Assembly (NCBI GenBank): GCA_004352715.1
Contig: SCFE01000046.1
Coordinates: 74,345 to 138,344 of the forward strand
Direction of reading: 5' to 3'
Source of the DNA: Hofstenia miamia
Lineage: Eukaryota; Xenacoelomorpha; Acoela
DNA length: 64,000 bases
The position numbers were made by a program, and so were the translations under genes. This document shows positions 44,976-58,272 of the stretch, piece by piece (the stretch's first letter is position 1; every line of letters begins with the position of its first letter). The notes below the pieces were generated by a model. It searched no databases, was not told the DNA's origin, and worked only from the letters and a program-made list of their open reading frames with translations.

Positions 44976-45094
44976 CAGTAAGATTGTGTAATTTGGCATT
45001 TCGTGAAATCCCTAAAATTCCAATGAATTTGTGAAATTTCTATTTTACTGAATTTTAGGGATCTCACGAAATTCCCAATTACACAATCTTACTG
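44976..45094. repeat. Foldback repeat: 45-bp arms, 29-bp loop
   Basis: 44976-45020 (CAGTAAGATTGTGTAATT...AAAATTC) and 45050-45094 are reverse complements at 42 of 45 positions. The left arm is preceded by (TG)n and TTA. The right arm runs straight into a 444-N gap. A hairpin MITE of the Tc1/mariner type (CAGT end, TA target) is possible. Confidence 0.9.
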
Positions 45095-45538
45095 NNNNNN
45101 NNNNNNNNNNNNNNNNNNNNNNNNNNNNNNNNNNNNNNNNNNNNNNNNNNNNNNNNNNNNNNNNNNNNNNNNNNNNNNNNNNNNNNNNNNNNNNNNNNNN
45201 NNNNNNNNNNNNNNNNNNNNNNNNNNNNNNNNNNNNNNNNNNNNNNNNNNNNNNNNNNNNNNNNNNNNNNNNNNNNNNNNNNNNNNNNNNNNNNNNNNNN
45301 NNNNNNNNNNNNNNNNNNNNNNNNNNNNNNNNNNNNNNNNNNNNNNNNNNNNNNNNNNNNNNNNNNNNNNNNNNNNNNNNNNNNNNNNNNNNNNNNNNNN
45401 NNNNNNNNNNNNNNNNNNNNNNNNNNNNNNNNNNNNNNNNNNNNNNNNNNNNNNNNNNNNNNNNNNNNNNNNNNNNNNNNNNNNNNNNNNNNNNNNNNNN
45501 NNNNNNNNNNNNNNNNNNNNNNNNNNNNNNNNNNNNNN
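45095..45538. other. Assembly gap (444 N)
   Basis: Begins at the base of the foldback and ends in a short (TA)n; the hairpin is the likely cause. Confidence 0.98.
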
Positions 45539-46680
45539 TATATATATTTCCACTTTCGTTAGTATACAAAATACAACTCCTGTGTTAATTTTCCCTCTCT
45601 TGAATGTTGTTGAAATTGGAAATACCTCTCAAGAAAGTGATCCTTGCTGAATTTTATTTACTGATTGTAACTTGACTAATTGTAATCTTTACAAGCAGTA
45701 TTTTCCAATTAGCTGCTTACTATTAGTTAATAAATTAAATGTTTCATTTTTCATTTATAAAAAACGAATTATGCAATAATTAGGCAGACATTCTGTCCTC
45801 GAGGCAGCCATGTGTATTGTTACGGTTTTTAACTCAGAGACACTAACCATCTCCTGCATTTAAAATTATTTAATTTTTAATATACTGGCTATAAATTGTC
45901 ATTGCATATTAAGTAAATATCTTTCAAAGTCCATTTCACTTTTCAGTGTTTATCTATAACTTTTACTTTTTCATAGTTTGACCATTTCACTGTTAAGAAA
46001 TATTCGTTCCTTTATTAATTTTAGGCTCTCAATACACAGTATATTTCATTTGATTTTATTTTGTTTCAATTAGACGAGTTATAGTGTAAATTTTTTGTGA
46101 ATTCAATTATTGGACTTTAAATTTACACTTTTAGTGACATATCATATAACAATCGCCTATAAATCTTAAATCTCTTATCCATTTTGAATCGATGCATATG
46201 CATTCATAGTTTGAGTCAGTGACTTCAATTAATTTATATTTTACAACCGAATGGTAGAGCTTTTATTTGAGATTTTCTTTCAATGAAAATTAAAGTTTAA
46301 AATTGGTTTGACTAACTATTAAGAAAAATGAATTTCAATATTTTTAGTATTTGAAATTTAGTTAATGCTTGAAAAAAGTATTTATTTAGATTAAAAACGG
46401 AATCTTTAGAACTACACTCAAACGAGACATGGTGTAATGTCCCCCGTCAGGTTTTTAACATTGAACTTGAAAACTGAATTCAAAAGAATGTATAAAAATG
46501 AAAATTTTCGGTGAAGGGATGCATTAAATTTTGCCCACTCAAGTCCATAACTGAGATGTCCCTGTCTGAAAATCCTGCAGATGCCCTTCATTGCAGCAAC
46601 GCTTAATATGATTTACAATCACACAGTTACAGAATGGCTGTTTGCCACATTTTGTATGTATACGCACAGTGTACTTTAAT

Positions 46681-47198
46681 CACGGCCTGGCGATTCGCAA
46701 TACAAAAAACAATGAAATACTAAGCGCAGTTAATATAAACACAATATCCACTTTTTTTTAATTTCAAGGCCTTTTACCATTGCATGTTTCGAAACAAACA
46801 AAAAATAGATGGTTTTCCGAACAAATGAAATGGTTTTACAAGAAATGAAAAGTAACGGATTTTTAGAAATGTAGCATGTTAAAGGCTAAAGCTTAAATAT
46901 GGAATGGATTCATGCAAGTGAAACTCTCTAACCTGTAACTTGATTGTATGTTAAATATTTTTCTTTATAATGTAGAAAATTTGTTGTTTTATCTGAATGG
47001 TCTCTTTTTTTAAATATAGTCTTTATCTCTACGCAATATAAAGCAAAGTAAAATTTTTAAATAATTGTAGATATGTTTAAAATTATTAATTCTTTGAATT
47101 GATTTCATAAGGCAACTGATTTCATCAAATACTAGCCTCTGAGCGAGGTGTTTTGTTGGCCACATTTAGTAAATTTTTTTTCAAATCGCCAGGCCGTG
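46681..47198. mobile_element. MITE with 15-bp perfect terminal inverted repeats
   Basis: CACGGCCTGGCGATT at 46681-46695 and AATCGCCAGGCCGTG at 47184-47198, 518 bp overall. Flanks TTTAAT and TTTACT could be a slightly mutated target duplication. The interior is AT-rich and non-coding. Superfamily not assigned. Confidence 0.78.
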
Positions 47199-47237
47199 TT
47201 TACTGAAGGTTTGTTCGGTCATAAACTAACTTAAACC

Positions 47238-47464
47238 CAGTGGCGCATTTAGGATTTTTAAAACGGGGGGCTGACACCCATTGTTACAGAAAAAAATTGG
47301 AAAAAAATTTTTGAACAAAAGTAAGCTTGGACAATATGTAATCGTCTGTTTTTAGTAGCAAATCGATTGCTAACATCTTGAATTAAAGTGAACAGATTTT
47401 AATTTTGAGCTGACCCCAAAAGGGGGGGGGCGGTCGTCCCCCTGCCCTCCTAAACGTTCCACTA
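47238..47464. mobile_element. Short hAT-like MITE with G-rich interior
   Basis: Left end CAGTGGCGCATTTAGGA and right end (reverse complement) TAGTGGAACGTTTAGGA agree at 13 of 17. Runs of G (47268 region) and G9 (47422 region) flank a non-coding middle. The possible 8-bp duplication is poor (5 of 8). It lies only 40 bases from the previous MITE. Confidence 0.6.
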
Positions 47465-49250
47465 ACTCGAAAGGATAATGCAGCTTGAAATGAACATGAT
47501 TCAATAAAATGTTTTGCTAGTTATTTCCGGTTCTAGTTTGCGAATGACATCAGATCATAATGCAAGAATTTTTGACAAATTTCATTGGTTAGAATTATTT
47601 GTCGATTGCCGAACGCTGCAAGTTGAAAATGTGAAAGTTGAGCACGTACGACTATAATGTTAAATGAATTACTACAAATTCTCACTCTCTATTTTTTGAA
47701 ATTGTGTTTGAACTTTGATTAATATTTACAATTACATTTGATTTCAAAATAATTAATTGAAATAGTCGATTTTAATTTCATTATTTGAAATCGCTGGGTT
47801 GAATATCCTAAAAACTAAACTGTTAAGGCATGCTAGACAAGGAAATTTAAAAAATACATATACATGAAATACTCGTTATTTGTTTACTTGTGATTTCTTA
47901 TGTAAACATGTTCATATTGTGTTTTTTGTTTTTTCATTTGCTTTGTTTTAAATGTTTAATAACTTTAAGAAAAATGTTTTAGCGAAAATTACAAAAAACT
48001 ACGTAATATGAATGAGCAAATTGCTATTGTATCAGTGTAGACTGATGTTTTCAATAAACCTGTTTCTGTTGAAAAAATCAAAATTATTTGTAGGAAAATG
48101 CATGTAATTTTTCCAAACAGCTGTTTGCTATTGTTACTAAAGAGACCATTGTGTTGCAATCAATAATTAATTGTGTCCGTTTGTTTGTTTTTTATTTCTT
48201 TTCCAATTTTTCTCGCTTCGCATGTATTTATATAGAAAACCTATTATTAAATTTAATAAATGCAACATTTCCAGGTTTTTATTCTTCGGAAATTTAATTT
48301 GAAATCAACCCTTCGCAATGCTTGAATCTGCAATTTTTTGTACATTATAATCATGCACTATACCTTTGAAGAAAATAATGGAATTTGTTTCGTTATGCAT
48401 TTGTAATAACATTCAGAAAATATTTTATAAATGTCATGTACTAAACATGAACTTTTTGGCACTTAATAACCCCTCATAGAAACAATATTTCTTGCAAAGT
48501 GCGTCGTAAAATAATTTATTTAATAATAAAAAATACAATACCCATGAATTCCCGCATTTAGACTTAAATTCATTTGGCCACAATGTTATATGCAAAACAC
48601 ACTATTTCTGTAAATCCAAGTTTGCCATTCATAGCACACCAACTTGTTTTCATTGTCTTTGAAATATGCTGTAATGCGTTTGTTTGTTCACTGTGAGCAT
48701 ATTGCATAAATTTTAAAATTTTGATGTTGCTAGTTAAATGACCCTTCGACCAACATTAACATATTCAAGCTGTTAATATGCATTTGCATGGTTTGCGACT
48801 CATAGTGAACAATTTAACAATTTAAAATTCGTGTGGTTTAATATCTCTGGGCGGCATTAACATATTTAAGTTGGCTTTGATGAATACGAGAAAAAACACA
48901 AATTGAGAAAAATTGTTGTAAATATATATGGAGGATTTTGTGTTTTACAAATTCAATTCATGCTGATTTTTTCAATCGAATGATAATGTGCTCTCAGCAT
49001 TATGATCTATTATATTTAGATGGGAATGCGCGTTCACTGCAATGAGAATTGCGCAAAAGGTTAAACATCCAAAAGTGGAAAAACTTTCATTTTGTATGCT
49101 TTATTGTTACACAATTATTTTTTGAAAATAGCATTTTGTCAGGACTCCGGTGAATTCAATGAATTTGTATTAATCGAAAGTATCCCACATTTTTGCACCT
49201 ATTTCTCGTTAATTTTTGATGAAAACCGTTGTTTCATGCACATCTTGCTC

Positions 49251-49252
<2 letters not shown>

Positions 49253-49287
<35 letters not shown>

Positions 49288-49390
49288 NNNNNNNNNNNNN
49301 NNNNNNNNNNNNNNNNNNNNNNNNNNNNNNNNNNNNNNNNNNNNNNNNNNNNNNNNNNNNNNNNNNNNNNNNNNNNNNNNNNNNNNNNNN

Positions 49391-49420
<30 letters not shown>
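49253..49420. repeat. (TA)n microsatellite with 103-N gap inside
   Basis: TA repeats on both sides of 49288-49390 (N). All frames through it are artefacts. Confidence 0.95.
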
Positions 49421-49423
<3 letters not shown>

Positions 49424-49943
49424 GAAAATATGGCACAAAACCGGTCCAATTGCAACTCCGGCTAAGCGCAGTGTGTGAACGCTTTTCTCATCATCTAATT
49501 AAATCTTACTTATGAAATAGAATGCTTAAGTATTTGTGGAAATTTTTACTTTCCTTTTGTTGACCAGTTGTTTGTCTTTAAACAATTGTTTATAAAAAGT
49601 ATATTGAAGAAATCGATTAAAAATCACTCCCCCATCGATTTCATATATCAAGATGAGTTGATGTGTTCTTATGTTTTGCCATCTATTTTTCTCAAGTAAT
49701 TCAATGTGTGAACTTTTGGATAACCTGATGCTATAAGCCATGGTATTCAATTAAAAATGAAAATTAACGCACTTATGCTAAATTGACTTCATTGTCTTCT
49801 TGCCGTTTTAGTCATTTTGACGACATGATTTTGAAAGAGATCATTTGTTGATAGCCAGTGCAAATATAAATGATTTAAAGTTTCGCCACCAGTTTTCTAA
49901 TTAACTAATGCATTAGTGTTATTAAAATTGTACCTGCATATGT

Positions 49944-50423
49944 TTTTATATCATAGTTGGAACCGGTCAGTGCCAGTTGGGGCGGAGCTAACAATTACCG
50001 GCCTGCAGTTAGGCGCTGGCAAATAAAAGTGCATTGAAGCTTTATTGGATTCGATTCTATATTTTTATCGATTTATCAAATTATTAATTGTTATTTTTTT
50101 TTACCCGTACTCTTTAAGTAAATACTCAAAGTAAATACACTTAGATATTAAAAATATTTAGAGTGAATATAAAAGTTAGCACCAAATAAAAAATTTGTCT
50201 TAAAAATATTGACAATTGTGATTGTCACCCCTATGAACATAATGTGGTTTACAAATTCCTAACATTCAAAATTGAACCTGAACATGAAATATTTACCGCG
50301 ATTTTTAGCGACTATATATCGTCGTAATAGAATATAAACAGGCTATCTGATTTACTGTCGATTTTGTGAAGTACCATGTGTTTTTGAATTTACACTTAAT
50401 AAATAAATTCATTTGCTGACAAA

Positions 50424-50461
<38 letters not shown>

Positions 50462-50575
50462 ATAGAATAAATATTCAATGCAAATATAATTAAACGGCCT
50501 GCCTGCATTAGTTTTTTCCGGTCAACTGCTCTCCCGGCCTTTCAATTTTCAGTTTGTTCCAACTCTGATTTATAT
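49944..50575. mobile_element. hAT-like MITE (616 bp) with 8-bp target duplication
   Basis: The body runs 49952-50567. The ends are CATAGTTGGAAC and, in reverse complement, CAGAGTTGGAAC. Flanks TTTTATAT and ATTTATAT agree at 7 of 8. Subterminal CCGG motifs occur at both sides, and the interior includes a (TA)n run at 50427-50459. No transposase. Confidence 0.78.
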
Positions 50576-52345
50576 GTAGTCATAACCAGAATTATAATAA
50601 CATATTTTTTGAATTGTTATGTTTAAGTTGTTGGGGCGTCGCCACACGTTTGTATTGTAATACACCGTAAAAATAAATAGTTTCGCATAGAATGTTAATT
50701 TCAGCGGTGGAAATTGATTTGATGTAGTCCAGAAACCATCCGTTATAGGATTGTTCTTTTTTCTTACCATTCTTTTTGTAACCTTGTAAACTCATTACAT
50801 CTTCAGGGATTTTTTGCAATTAGTTTTAAGACATTGTAAAAGGAAGGCCATTCACTGTGTTCTAATTTTTGTTGCCCACTCAACATTGTCTTTTATTGAA
50901 CCGATTTATACATTCTTTCACTATTTACCAACGTCAATGTTCAAACCATTTCACCAACCATGCGATTTTTATGTTAATATATGGCATATTTCGACATATA
51001 AATGTAAAAAATCACTTGATGCTAATTATTTAAGTATCGCCTATTAATAATAAAAATGTTCATCTTCATGTTCTCTCAATTTTGAACAATTTATTTCAAT
51101 TTTAATTGATGCATTGTATATCACGTTTTTCACATCGGAGTTCTTTATAGTACAGTGACCTGTTTACTTCCATGTGCAACATGAAATTCCTTAGTATTGT
51201 TAAAAAAAACTTCGTGAAATATTTAATTAAAATTGTGAATGAATTTTAACTGGTTGAATGTCGTAATTCAAATTTCCTTTTGAATTTGACGTAAATTCAA
51301 ACTGCTTTTTATTTTAAGTACAGTATTTTATTGCTATCAAATTTCATGTAAACTTTTTTTAATGTATATCGAGGTTTTTTCTTTTATCTTTAGTTTCTAA
51401 GTAGTTGAGACACGTGTTTGACTAACTATACTAAGGTTTTTGGAGCGAATTTGCCAGTGTCAAAATTTCCTAAATATTTAGAAAATATGGCTTAAAATAT
51501 AGCTTTAAATGGATTTATTAATACAAAAATGTTTTTTTGAATTAAAACATGTAAATATTAAGCGGTATTTTAAGATTGACACTGGGTAACCAAGATTTGA
51601 GTTATGTATACTTAGGAAAAATTTCGTTCAATTTCAAATTATGCTGATCGCCATTTCGAAAATGAAAACCCTCATTTTGATTAAAAATTGGTTAAACTGT
51701 GAAAATATATTTGGGTTCCCATGAACATTGGTGTCGTGGTTATTACATATCTTTAGAAATGTCCCTATAATAGTTGATTATAGATTTTACTGTTATCAAC
51801 TTAATTATCGTATTATATTATAGCATAATAATCTTAAATATTTATGGAAATACAAAAGGAAAATAATTGATTTTTTGGACATGTTACAATAAGTCCACTT
51901 TTCATAGTTGCTGGCTAGATTCTTATTCTTCTCGACGAAGACAGGTATCCAGCTTTCGAAAAAGTATGTTCAGTCACTGCCTTAGATAGTGAAATACCAA
52001 GAATAAAAACAGCACTTTTTGATAAGTCGCCATTTTCATTTTTCTGCAACAAAGAGTTATATTCTTTTCACTGTGTGCACGCAGCATAGTGTCGACGACG
52101 TAATGCAAGTACTTGTATATGGCCATAATAGTATTCTATTATAGAACTACTATTAATTGCATTGCTCTCATTATAGCTTTTTAATTAGTATAAACTATAA
52201 GCTGGTCATCTCTACATATCTTTCTCTAAATGATCACTTTTTTTCGAAATATTTGCATTTTTAAGTTACATGAAAATGTTATTTCTATTTTCCACTCTTT
52301 GCATATTTATTATATATTTTATTATACTATCAAATTTGCATTTAG

Positions 52346-52406
52346 CTGGGTGTAAGTACCTCGAACCCCCATTCCGCTTCATATGTAGGAATCGTCATTG
52401 CATTAG
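52346..52406 (+). CDS. LDLa-repeat protein, exon 2 (61 nt): first half of LDLa module 2
   Basis: Bounded by TTTAG before and GTAAGTACC after. With the 1-nt carry-over from exon 1 it reads GCKYLEPPFRFICRNRHCI: Cys 65, Phe 74, Cys 76 and Cys 81-Ile, the C..F.C....CI pattern opening every LDLa domain. It ends with two bases (AG), phase 2, which exon 3 completes with its first T. The exon is too small to be found by open-frame length, but the motif, both splice sites and both phases agree. Intron phase inside an LDLa domain differs from the usual 1-1 cassette, so module 2 is split between exons 2 and 3. Confidence 0.88.
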
Positions 52407-53150
52407 GTAAGTACCTATATTTTAATTAATAGAAACCTTCTTTCAGTGGTATAAATATTTGATTAGGCTATGATAACATTTCTTCTGTAAATCTTCATTT
52501 TATTTGATGTTCCCCGTTCACGATATTTCAGTATGCTACGGTGCGGCATAACATTTTTCACATATCCAATTCTATGAAGTTATTTTCAGTTATTAAGTTT
52601 ACAAATGTCGTCGTTCACGGTTTTTGACGCTCAGCCATTCATTTTTCTTTCATTTATATATTTTTACAATACTCAGAAAATTATATGTGGGTTATACCGC
52701 GTAACAAAACTTCAAGTTTTTCAATCAATCCTACTGATGCCAAAAATGTTACTTATATAACAATGCCATTGACAGAAACAAGCATCACTATAAAAACACA
52801 ACGTTTTCCTAATAAAACAACATACTAGACCTTGGATTCAGCTTCTAACAGTTTTTCTATGTGTACTTTTCATTTGCAATCCAGCAAACCTAAAACCAAA
52901 TTGATACAGCAAGTATTGGCTGAGTTATTAAGAATTTAATTTTCAAGTCAACAGTAATTGAATCACTAAACTTTTTTTCTGACAATCTATTTTTTGAAAT
53001 TACAAATATTTAACACAATCTGTTTTAATAATTTGTGAGCGGTACGCCACTGTATGACAATTTAATTGACAGTTGTGATTTTCTTTTCACGGTTTCAGCG
53101 AATGAAAAATTTACGAAATTTATTAATTATTACTGAGGCTAAACAGTTAC

Positions 53151-53173
53151 TATATATATATATATATATATAT
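53151..53173. repeat. (TA)n microsatellite
   Basis: A short TA run adjoining the left end of the pogo-like MITE; it may include its TA target site. Confidence 0.9.
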
Positions 53174-53178
53174 CCATC

Positions 53179-53775
53179 CAGTATAACCTCGATTTAGCGC
53201 CTGCACGAAACGATTACTAGTGAAAAATTATGTCACCCCGTATGCCGCCATCCGCCATGATTTTGCCCTTATACAGTGACAACGATAACCTTCCATTTAG
53301 TGGCATCATAAACAATTAAACATATTGTAGCGACTATATGACTTACTGTTTTCCAATGTGAATTCATTTCTAAACAATGTTTCAGACATATTTATTGCTG
53401 AAATTGCATGTAAAATGAAGCAGTCCAAAATAACTGATTTCTTAACTTTATTTAGTCCGATGTCCTTTTAATAAGACAAACAGTTTTTCCAGTTTCAGAA
53501 AAATTCGCTAGGAAATTTTGAAATACGAGCCAGAGCCCTGAACACATCTACTGAGGAACAGGCTTGAATGCAATTTGGAAAATTTGTACTAAATTGTATT
53601 TTTTTTTAAGTTATAAACATTTTTTCAAGAAACATGAATAATTTGAAGCATTTTCTGGGCTGCTTAAATTGTCCCGTTTACAGCTATCATATGTTCAACC
53701 TCGCTTTATCGCCTACCTTGTTCAGGGGCAAAAATTATCTTTGTACAAAAAGTGGCACCAAATCGGGTTTATACT
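53179..53775. mobile_element. pogo/Tigger-like MITE
   Basis: Left end CAGTATAACCTCGATTTAG and right end (reverse complement) AGTATAAACCCGATTTGG followed by TGCC resemble pogo-type ends (CAGT..ACCTCG.TTTA). Both ends lie in TA runs, fitting a TA target. A third CAACCTCGCTTTATCGCC sits at about 53697 inside, perhaps a nested copy. Non-coding. Confidence 0.65.
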
Positions 53776-53949
53776 ATATATATATATATATATATATATA
53801 TTGGTGATTTGTAATAAACTAATGTGAATTTGTGATTACAAAACACCAGAAATGTGAATTTTGTATGTTACAAAGCACCATTTTCAGGTACGGTACTTCA
53901 GGTATATTTTTTTTCAAAAAAANNNNNNNNNNNNNNNNNNNNNTACCAA

Positions 53950-53995
<46 letters not shown>
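53776..53995. repeat. (TA)n runs flanking a 21-N gap
   Basis: TA repeats at about 53776-53801 and 53952-53992, with N at 53923-53943. Between them is A/T-rich non-coding sequence. Confidence 0.9.
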
Positions 53996-53996
<1 letters not shown>

Positions 53997-55021
53997 TCTT
54001 ACAAAGGCAGTAATTGGAGCGTTAACTTTCAATTTTTGACTACTATTTGGCGCCAGTATGAAAAAAGCCTCTATTTTAGGGTCTTTTTATAGTTAGTAAT
54101 GCCCAGTGCCACTTATAAAATGGTATTTTTCATTCTGAAGCTTGCGTTTTGCTCCTAGATCTTAATGGAATTGGAGCAAGAGAAAATAAAATCGATACTA
54201 AATTGCTATCATGGCTAGCAGCCTTTTCAAATGCTTCTATTTTGCATGTGCAGCTTAGATTTGAAAAGCATAGAAATTATTAACTTTTTAATAGGCTATT
54301 TTAATATTTTTTGCATTGCTGGAGAATTTCAAAATATAAGTAAATAAGTATGAAATTAAGAAACTCGTATTAAAGAGCGATTTATGAGTTTTAAAAAAAG
54401 ACTACAACTGCACTAATGTAAGTGTACAATCATGGCTAGTTTATAATATAAAAGATATTTTTAAGATTTTAAATACTAAGTACTTTTAAATTTAGTAGAA
54501 GTATTCATAGTAATCAAAAAAAATATCAGTGTTTGAAAAATCTCTATTTTCTACTTAATCATTTGTTGCTTCTATTATTCATGTATTACAAATAAAACTT
54601 AATCTACAGAGAACTGAGTAAGTTTTTCTTAGAGACTTAAACACCCCATAATTTTTTGTTGATTTAGTAATGAAATTTGCTATTAAATACAATAGTCATG
54701 CAATTATAACTACTTACCAATTTCTACAATGCAAATACCAAATAAATCTCTTTCAAAATGGCTAGGATTCGATAATTTTGGAATTTAAAATATTGGAGGC
54801 ACTTTAATCTCTCACCTATGTCCTAAACCAGTAGTATAAATGACATAAAAGGTGAAGATTTTAAATCTATAACTGAATTGTTAGATAATACTAATTATTC
54901 TACAATTGTTAAAAACATTCAGTTTTCTGTTATTATATATTTATTCCCTTGATAATCTAGCTGATGCACTTTCTGTACCAAATTCGCAACTGTTTTAACA
55001 TCGTTTGCTTTAAATTGGTGT

Positions 55022-55043
55022 TATATATATATATATATATATA
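55022..55043. repeat. (TA)n microsatellite
   Basis: A short TA run inside intron 2. Confidence 0.9.
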
Positions 55044-55813
55044 CAAGAAATTTATATTGGTGTTTTGTAAGTAAAAAAATATTGTGGCCCATATTGCTAA
55101 AAAACTTCATTTTTATTATACAAAAATATTTTTACACATATGAAGCACATAAACTGGCTGTAAAAACAGTTTTTATAGTGTTAAACATCAAATTTATTAT
55201 ATATATAAATGAATAGGGTTGGACATTTCATTTCAAAAATCTCTTAGTACAAAGCTGTAGTAACACTTTCAAGCACTAAATTAAAGCAAAAAAACTACTA
55301 CATAGCTAATGACAAATGTGTAGTAATCAAAATTAAAAAAACAGTTCTTGTAAACTAAAATCAATTGAATTTTTTTTTATTTTTCCCTTGTGCCTCATTC
55401 ACCAGAAAACATGTGCTTTCATTTAAGGCATTGGAATAATAATTGACATAAGGTTCCTTTCGTTTTGGGAAAGCGGAATATAAAAAAATTCAACATATAG
55501 TATGGTTAAATCAGTAGATTGCAGCTTTGCTTACTTTCAAGATTTTGGAGGGAAAATTCATGTTTTTGTTAGACAAATGATTTCTAATACCCTTGTTCTT
55601 TTAAAATATATCCATTCCTAAGTGTTATCATTATTCAGTTTTTGTGCAGTAACAAAAAACCTGAAAAAGACATACATATTTTTTTCGGTAAATTTTTTAT
55701 AAGTTGCTTTAAAATCTGATGAAATTTTGCGAAACTTTTTTTCATTTTATAATTTTATAATACAAGCACATATATATCCTGAATTCAAGGTTTTCAAAGC
55801 AAAATAAAAAAAT

Positions 55814-55879
55814 GGCGCTTTGTCCCCTTAGAAATGCTAAAAAATAGCGTTTTGTCTGACAAAGCGCCAAATTCTACTG

Positions 55880-55925
<46 letters not shown>
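55814..55925. repeat. 11-bp inverted repeat followed by (TA)n
   Basis: GGCGCTTTGTC (55814-55824) and GACAAAGCGCC (55858-55868) are exact complements; a TA run follows at 55882-55925. Possibly a small transposon end or foldback. Confidence 0.75.
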
Positions 55926-55928
<3 letters not shown>

Positions 55929-56281
55929 AAGAAATTTTAAATAGCGATCGTTTTTCAAGTTGTTAATTTTAAGTGTAGTTATAAACTACGCTTTCAACTT
56001 AGTAAATTATATGAATGATAAGTTATTTTCATCACAAATAGATTCATAAATTACCGAAAAGCTATGTCCTACATCGGAGTAGCAGTTTATTTTATCGTTC
56101 TGTAAACTAAAGTTTAACAAGACTTTTTAGAAATTACTTCACATGTAAATCATTACCCATAAAACCAAAATACTTTTGCTGATAGCAAAACTTATTAATT
56201 ATATAACAAGTGACTTCAGTAAATAGGAACATTAGGAGAAATATTTAGTTTTTATTACTGGTTAATATCTCAAAAATTTAG

Positions 56282-56427
56282 TTCTGACGAAGTTTGTAAT
56301 GGGGTAAAGGATTGCGCAGATGGATCGGATGAAGACAGTTGCGAACCTCATTGTTTTCCTGAAATTGAGCTCACTTGCCTGAAGAATAAGAGAACTGTTT
56401 GTCTTCCCAAGTCATATCTTTGTGATG
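56282..56427 (+). CDS. LDLa-repeat protein, exon 3: end of module 2 and start of module 3
   Basis: The acceptor ATTTAG ends at 56281. The first T completes a codon begun by exon 2 (phase 2). Residues 84-103 read SDEVCNGVKDCADGSDEDSC, the calcium-cage half of LDLa module 2 (Asp 93, Asp 96, Asp 99, Glu 100; Asn 89 replaces the usual Asp). Module 3 then starts: Cys 107, Cys 115, Cys 123 and Cys 130 in CFPEIELTCLKNKRTVCLPK and SYLCD. The exon ends at a GTAAGA donor in phase 1 in the middle of the CDG motif, which exon 4 completes. This is typical LDLa content for a receptor-type extracellular region. Confidence 0.9.
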
Positions 56428-58272
56428 GTAAGATCAATGGAGATAAAATTTAACCTTTAAGCATTCGGCCTAAGCGAGCTAAGTTTACAATTGTACGTTG
56501 TTAGAAATTTCATTATAAAAGACGGCATTATTATGCTATCAGCTCAATCCCTTGAATGGGTCGTTTTTTATCAGTCAAAATTTGGTTTGAAAACAAAATG
56601 TCACAATTGAGTTTCTGTGAAAAATGTGCAATTTTTTATTAAAATATTATCAAATTTGGCTATTTCATGCTACCTTGTACTTATTTTTTAGAATTAATGC
56701 GTATTTTTTCAATGCATATATCCACTTCAGCTCTGCTAGTTTGGTTGACAACACATTTGAACATTGTATTCATATATCTGTTAAGAAGTTTTGGACTCGA
56801 AGTGATGTCTATTTAAGCATTTCATTTATGCAAACATATTTTAAATATTTGAAAGGTGAAATGTATTTAATTCCGTATTTATCACCTAATAAAATGTACA
56901 GAAAGGAATTCTGGTTGATTTCCGCTACTTACATCTGTTTTTCAACTTTGGTAAATTGAGGCAAATGGGCATTCAATTCATTTTAGTTGGCGTAGACATC
57001 AGTTTATTGATTGTTAATCGAGAGTTGTCAACGTTGAAAAGGTTTACAATTTTCCTGTTAATAGCTCGTTCCCTCATAGTGATATTCTAGCTATGATTTG
57101 ATTGCTGTGGCATTCATAAATGCCAATTTTCATTAGGAAACTAATTCTGAACTTACTCCTTCATATGGTGATGGTTTCTTCTAAAATATTACAAAAAAAT
57201 GTCTGCTCGATTCAGAGGTTTAATCGGATTCGAGTCGGGTTAGAGTTGAATTTTTGAAAACTAGACGGATTTAATTCGGGTCGAAAAAATTGATTTTTTA
57301 AATGTTTAATAGGATTTAATAATGCTGTAATTTGCAGTGATCATTTATCATCCTTGTGTATCATCTCAGGACGTTTCAACTTGTGCTTATAGATTGTTTT
57401 TAAACCATTTTTTATCATTTTAACACCTAACGATTTTAAAAATATTTATTTCGCTTCGAGTCGCTTCTAAAATCTCGGCCTGATTCCATCTCTGATTTGA
57501 TTAACGCTTGAAACCTCTTAAGATTTAATTTATTGTAAAATCAAGGCTGGTCCAACATCTAATTTTAGCCTTTTGCTTCTTTTATTATCCTTTGTGAAGT
57601 TTATTAAAATCGTAAATTAAAAGTTATTTTTATTCTTGCTATTTATGTTAACCTTTGTGCCAAAATACTATTTCCTTACTGAATTCTGTTCACACCGTGT
57701 TGACAAATGATTCGATTATGACGCGTATTGTTCTCTCCGCGCAAGTGGCCATCTTAGCATGTGGTAAATTAGACAATAGCTTAAATTCGTGTCTGTCACA
57801 CTTCTCTTGACACTGTATGCTCACTTTGGTTAAACTCGTTTATTTATTTATTCTTTGAATCTAGTAAGTCTAGCAAAATATTATACAATGTTCCTCTCTA
57901 TTATATCTTTTCATTTTATTTCACTCGTTGTAAGAGAGGTAGAGTTTAAATTGCGGCTATACAATTGACTTACACCCGGCATCTATGGAACGTAATTGTT
58001 CAGACCCGAGTCCTAATTAATCAATCTTGCGGACTAGGCTCAACCAAAACCTAAATAATAAACAATCAACTAATTCATACTTTAAAATGAAAAATTATAA
58101 ACAAGTTTTAATTTGAACTAAAAAATATAATTATAAACCAAATTTCCTTACTTATATTACACTTTCAGTGCTATGAATTCAGGTAGCGATATGAGACTCC
58201 TTATAACAATAGTAAAGTTCTTTTCTTAGATCGAGACCCTTTTATTTCGTCCTGTCTAACCAAAGCTATATG

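Larger units (their letters stand above)
34473..52345 (+). other. Intron 1 of LDLa gene (about 17.9 kb)
   Basis: GTAAGT donor and TTTAG acceptor. Long AT-rich stretches (34.5-37.7, 38.1-42.1, 45.5-46.7, 47.5-49.2 and 50.6-52.3 kb) contain no gene I can support. The intron hosts the Penelope fragments, MITEs, foldback repeat, gaps and microsatellites listed separately. Extra phase 1-1 exons could exist unseen, but none is required for the reading frame. Confidence 0.7.

Noticed and set aside
53832-54092. Coding frames with runs of Tyr-Ile
   Set aside because: Direct translation of (TA)n and N; not genes. The same applies around 49209-49455 and 50305-50508.
56624-56959. 111-codon frame in intron 3
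   Set aside because: Biased to Phe/Tyr/Ile/Asn as expected of random AT-rich DNA; no motif and no fitting splice context.
57195-57500. Another hAT element
   Set aside because: TCAGAGGTTTAATCGG and the reverse complement of the sequence near 57490 share only a short patchy similarity, and the flanks match at only 5 of 8.
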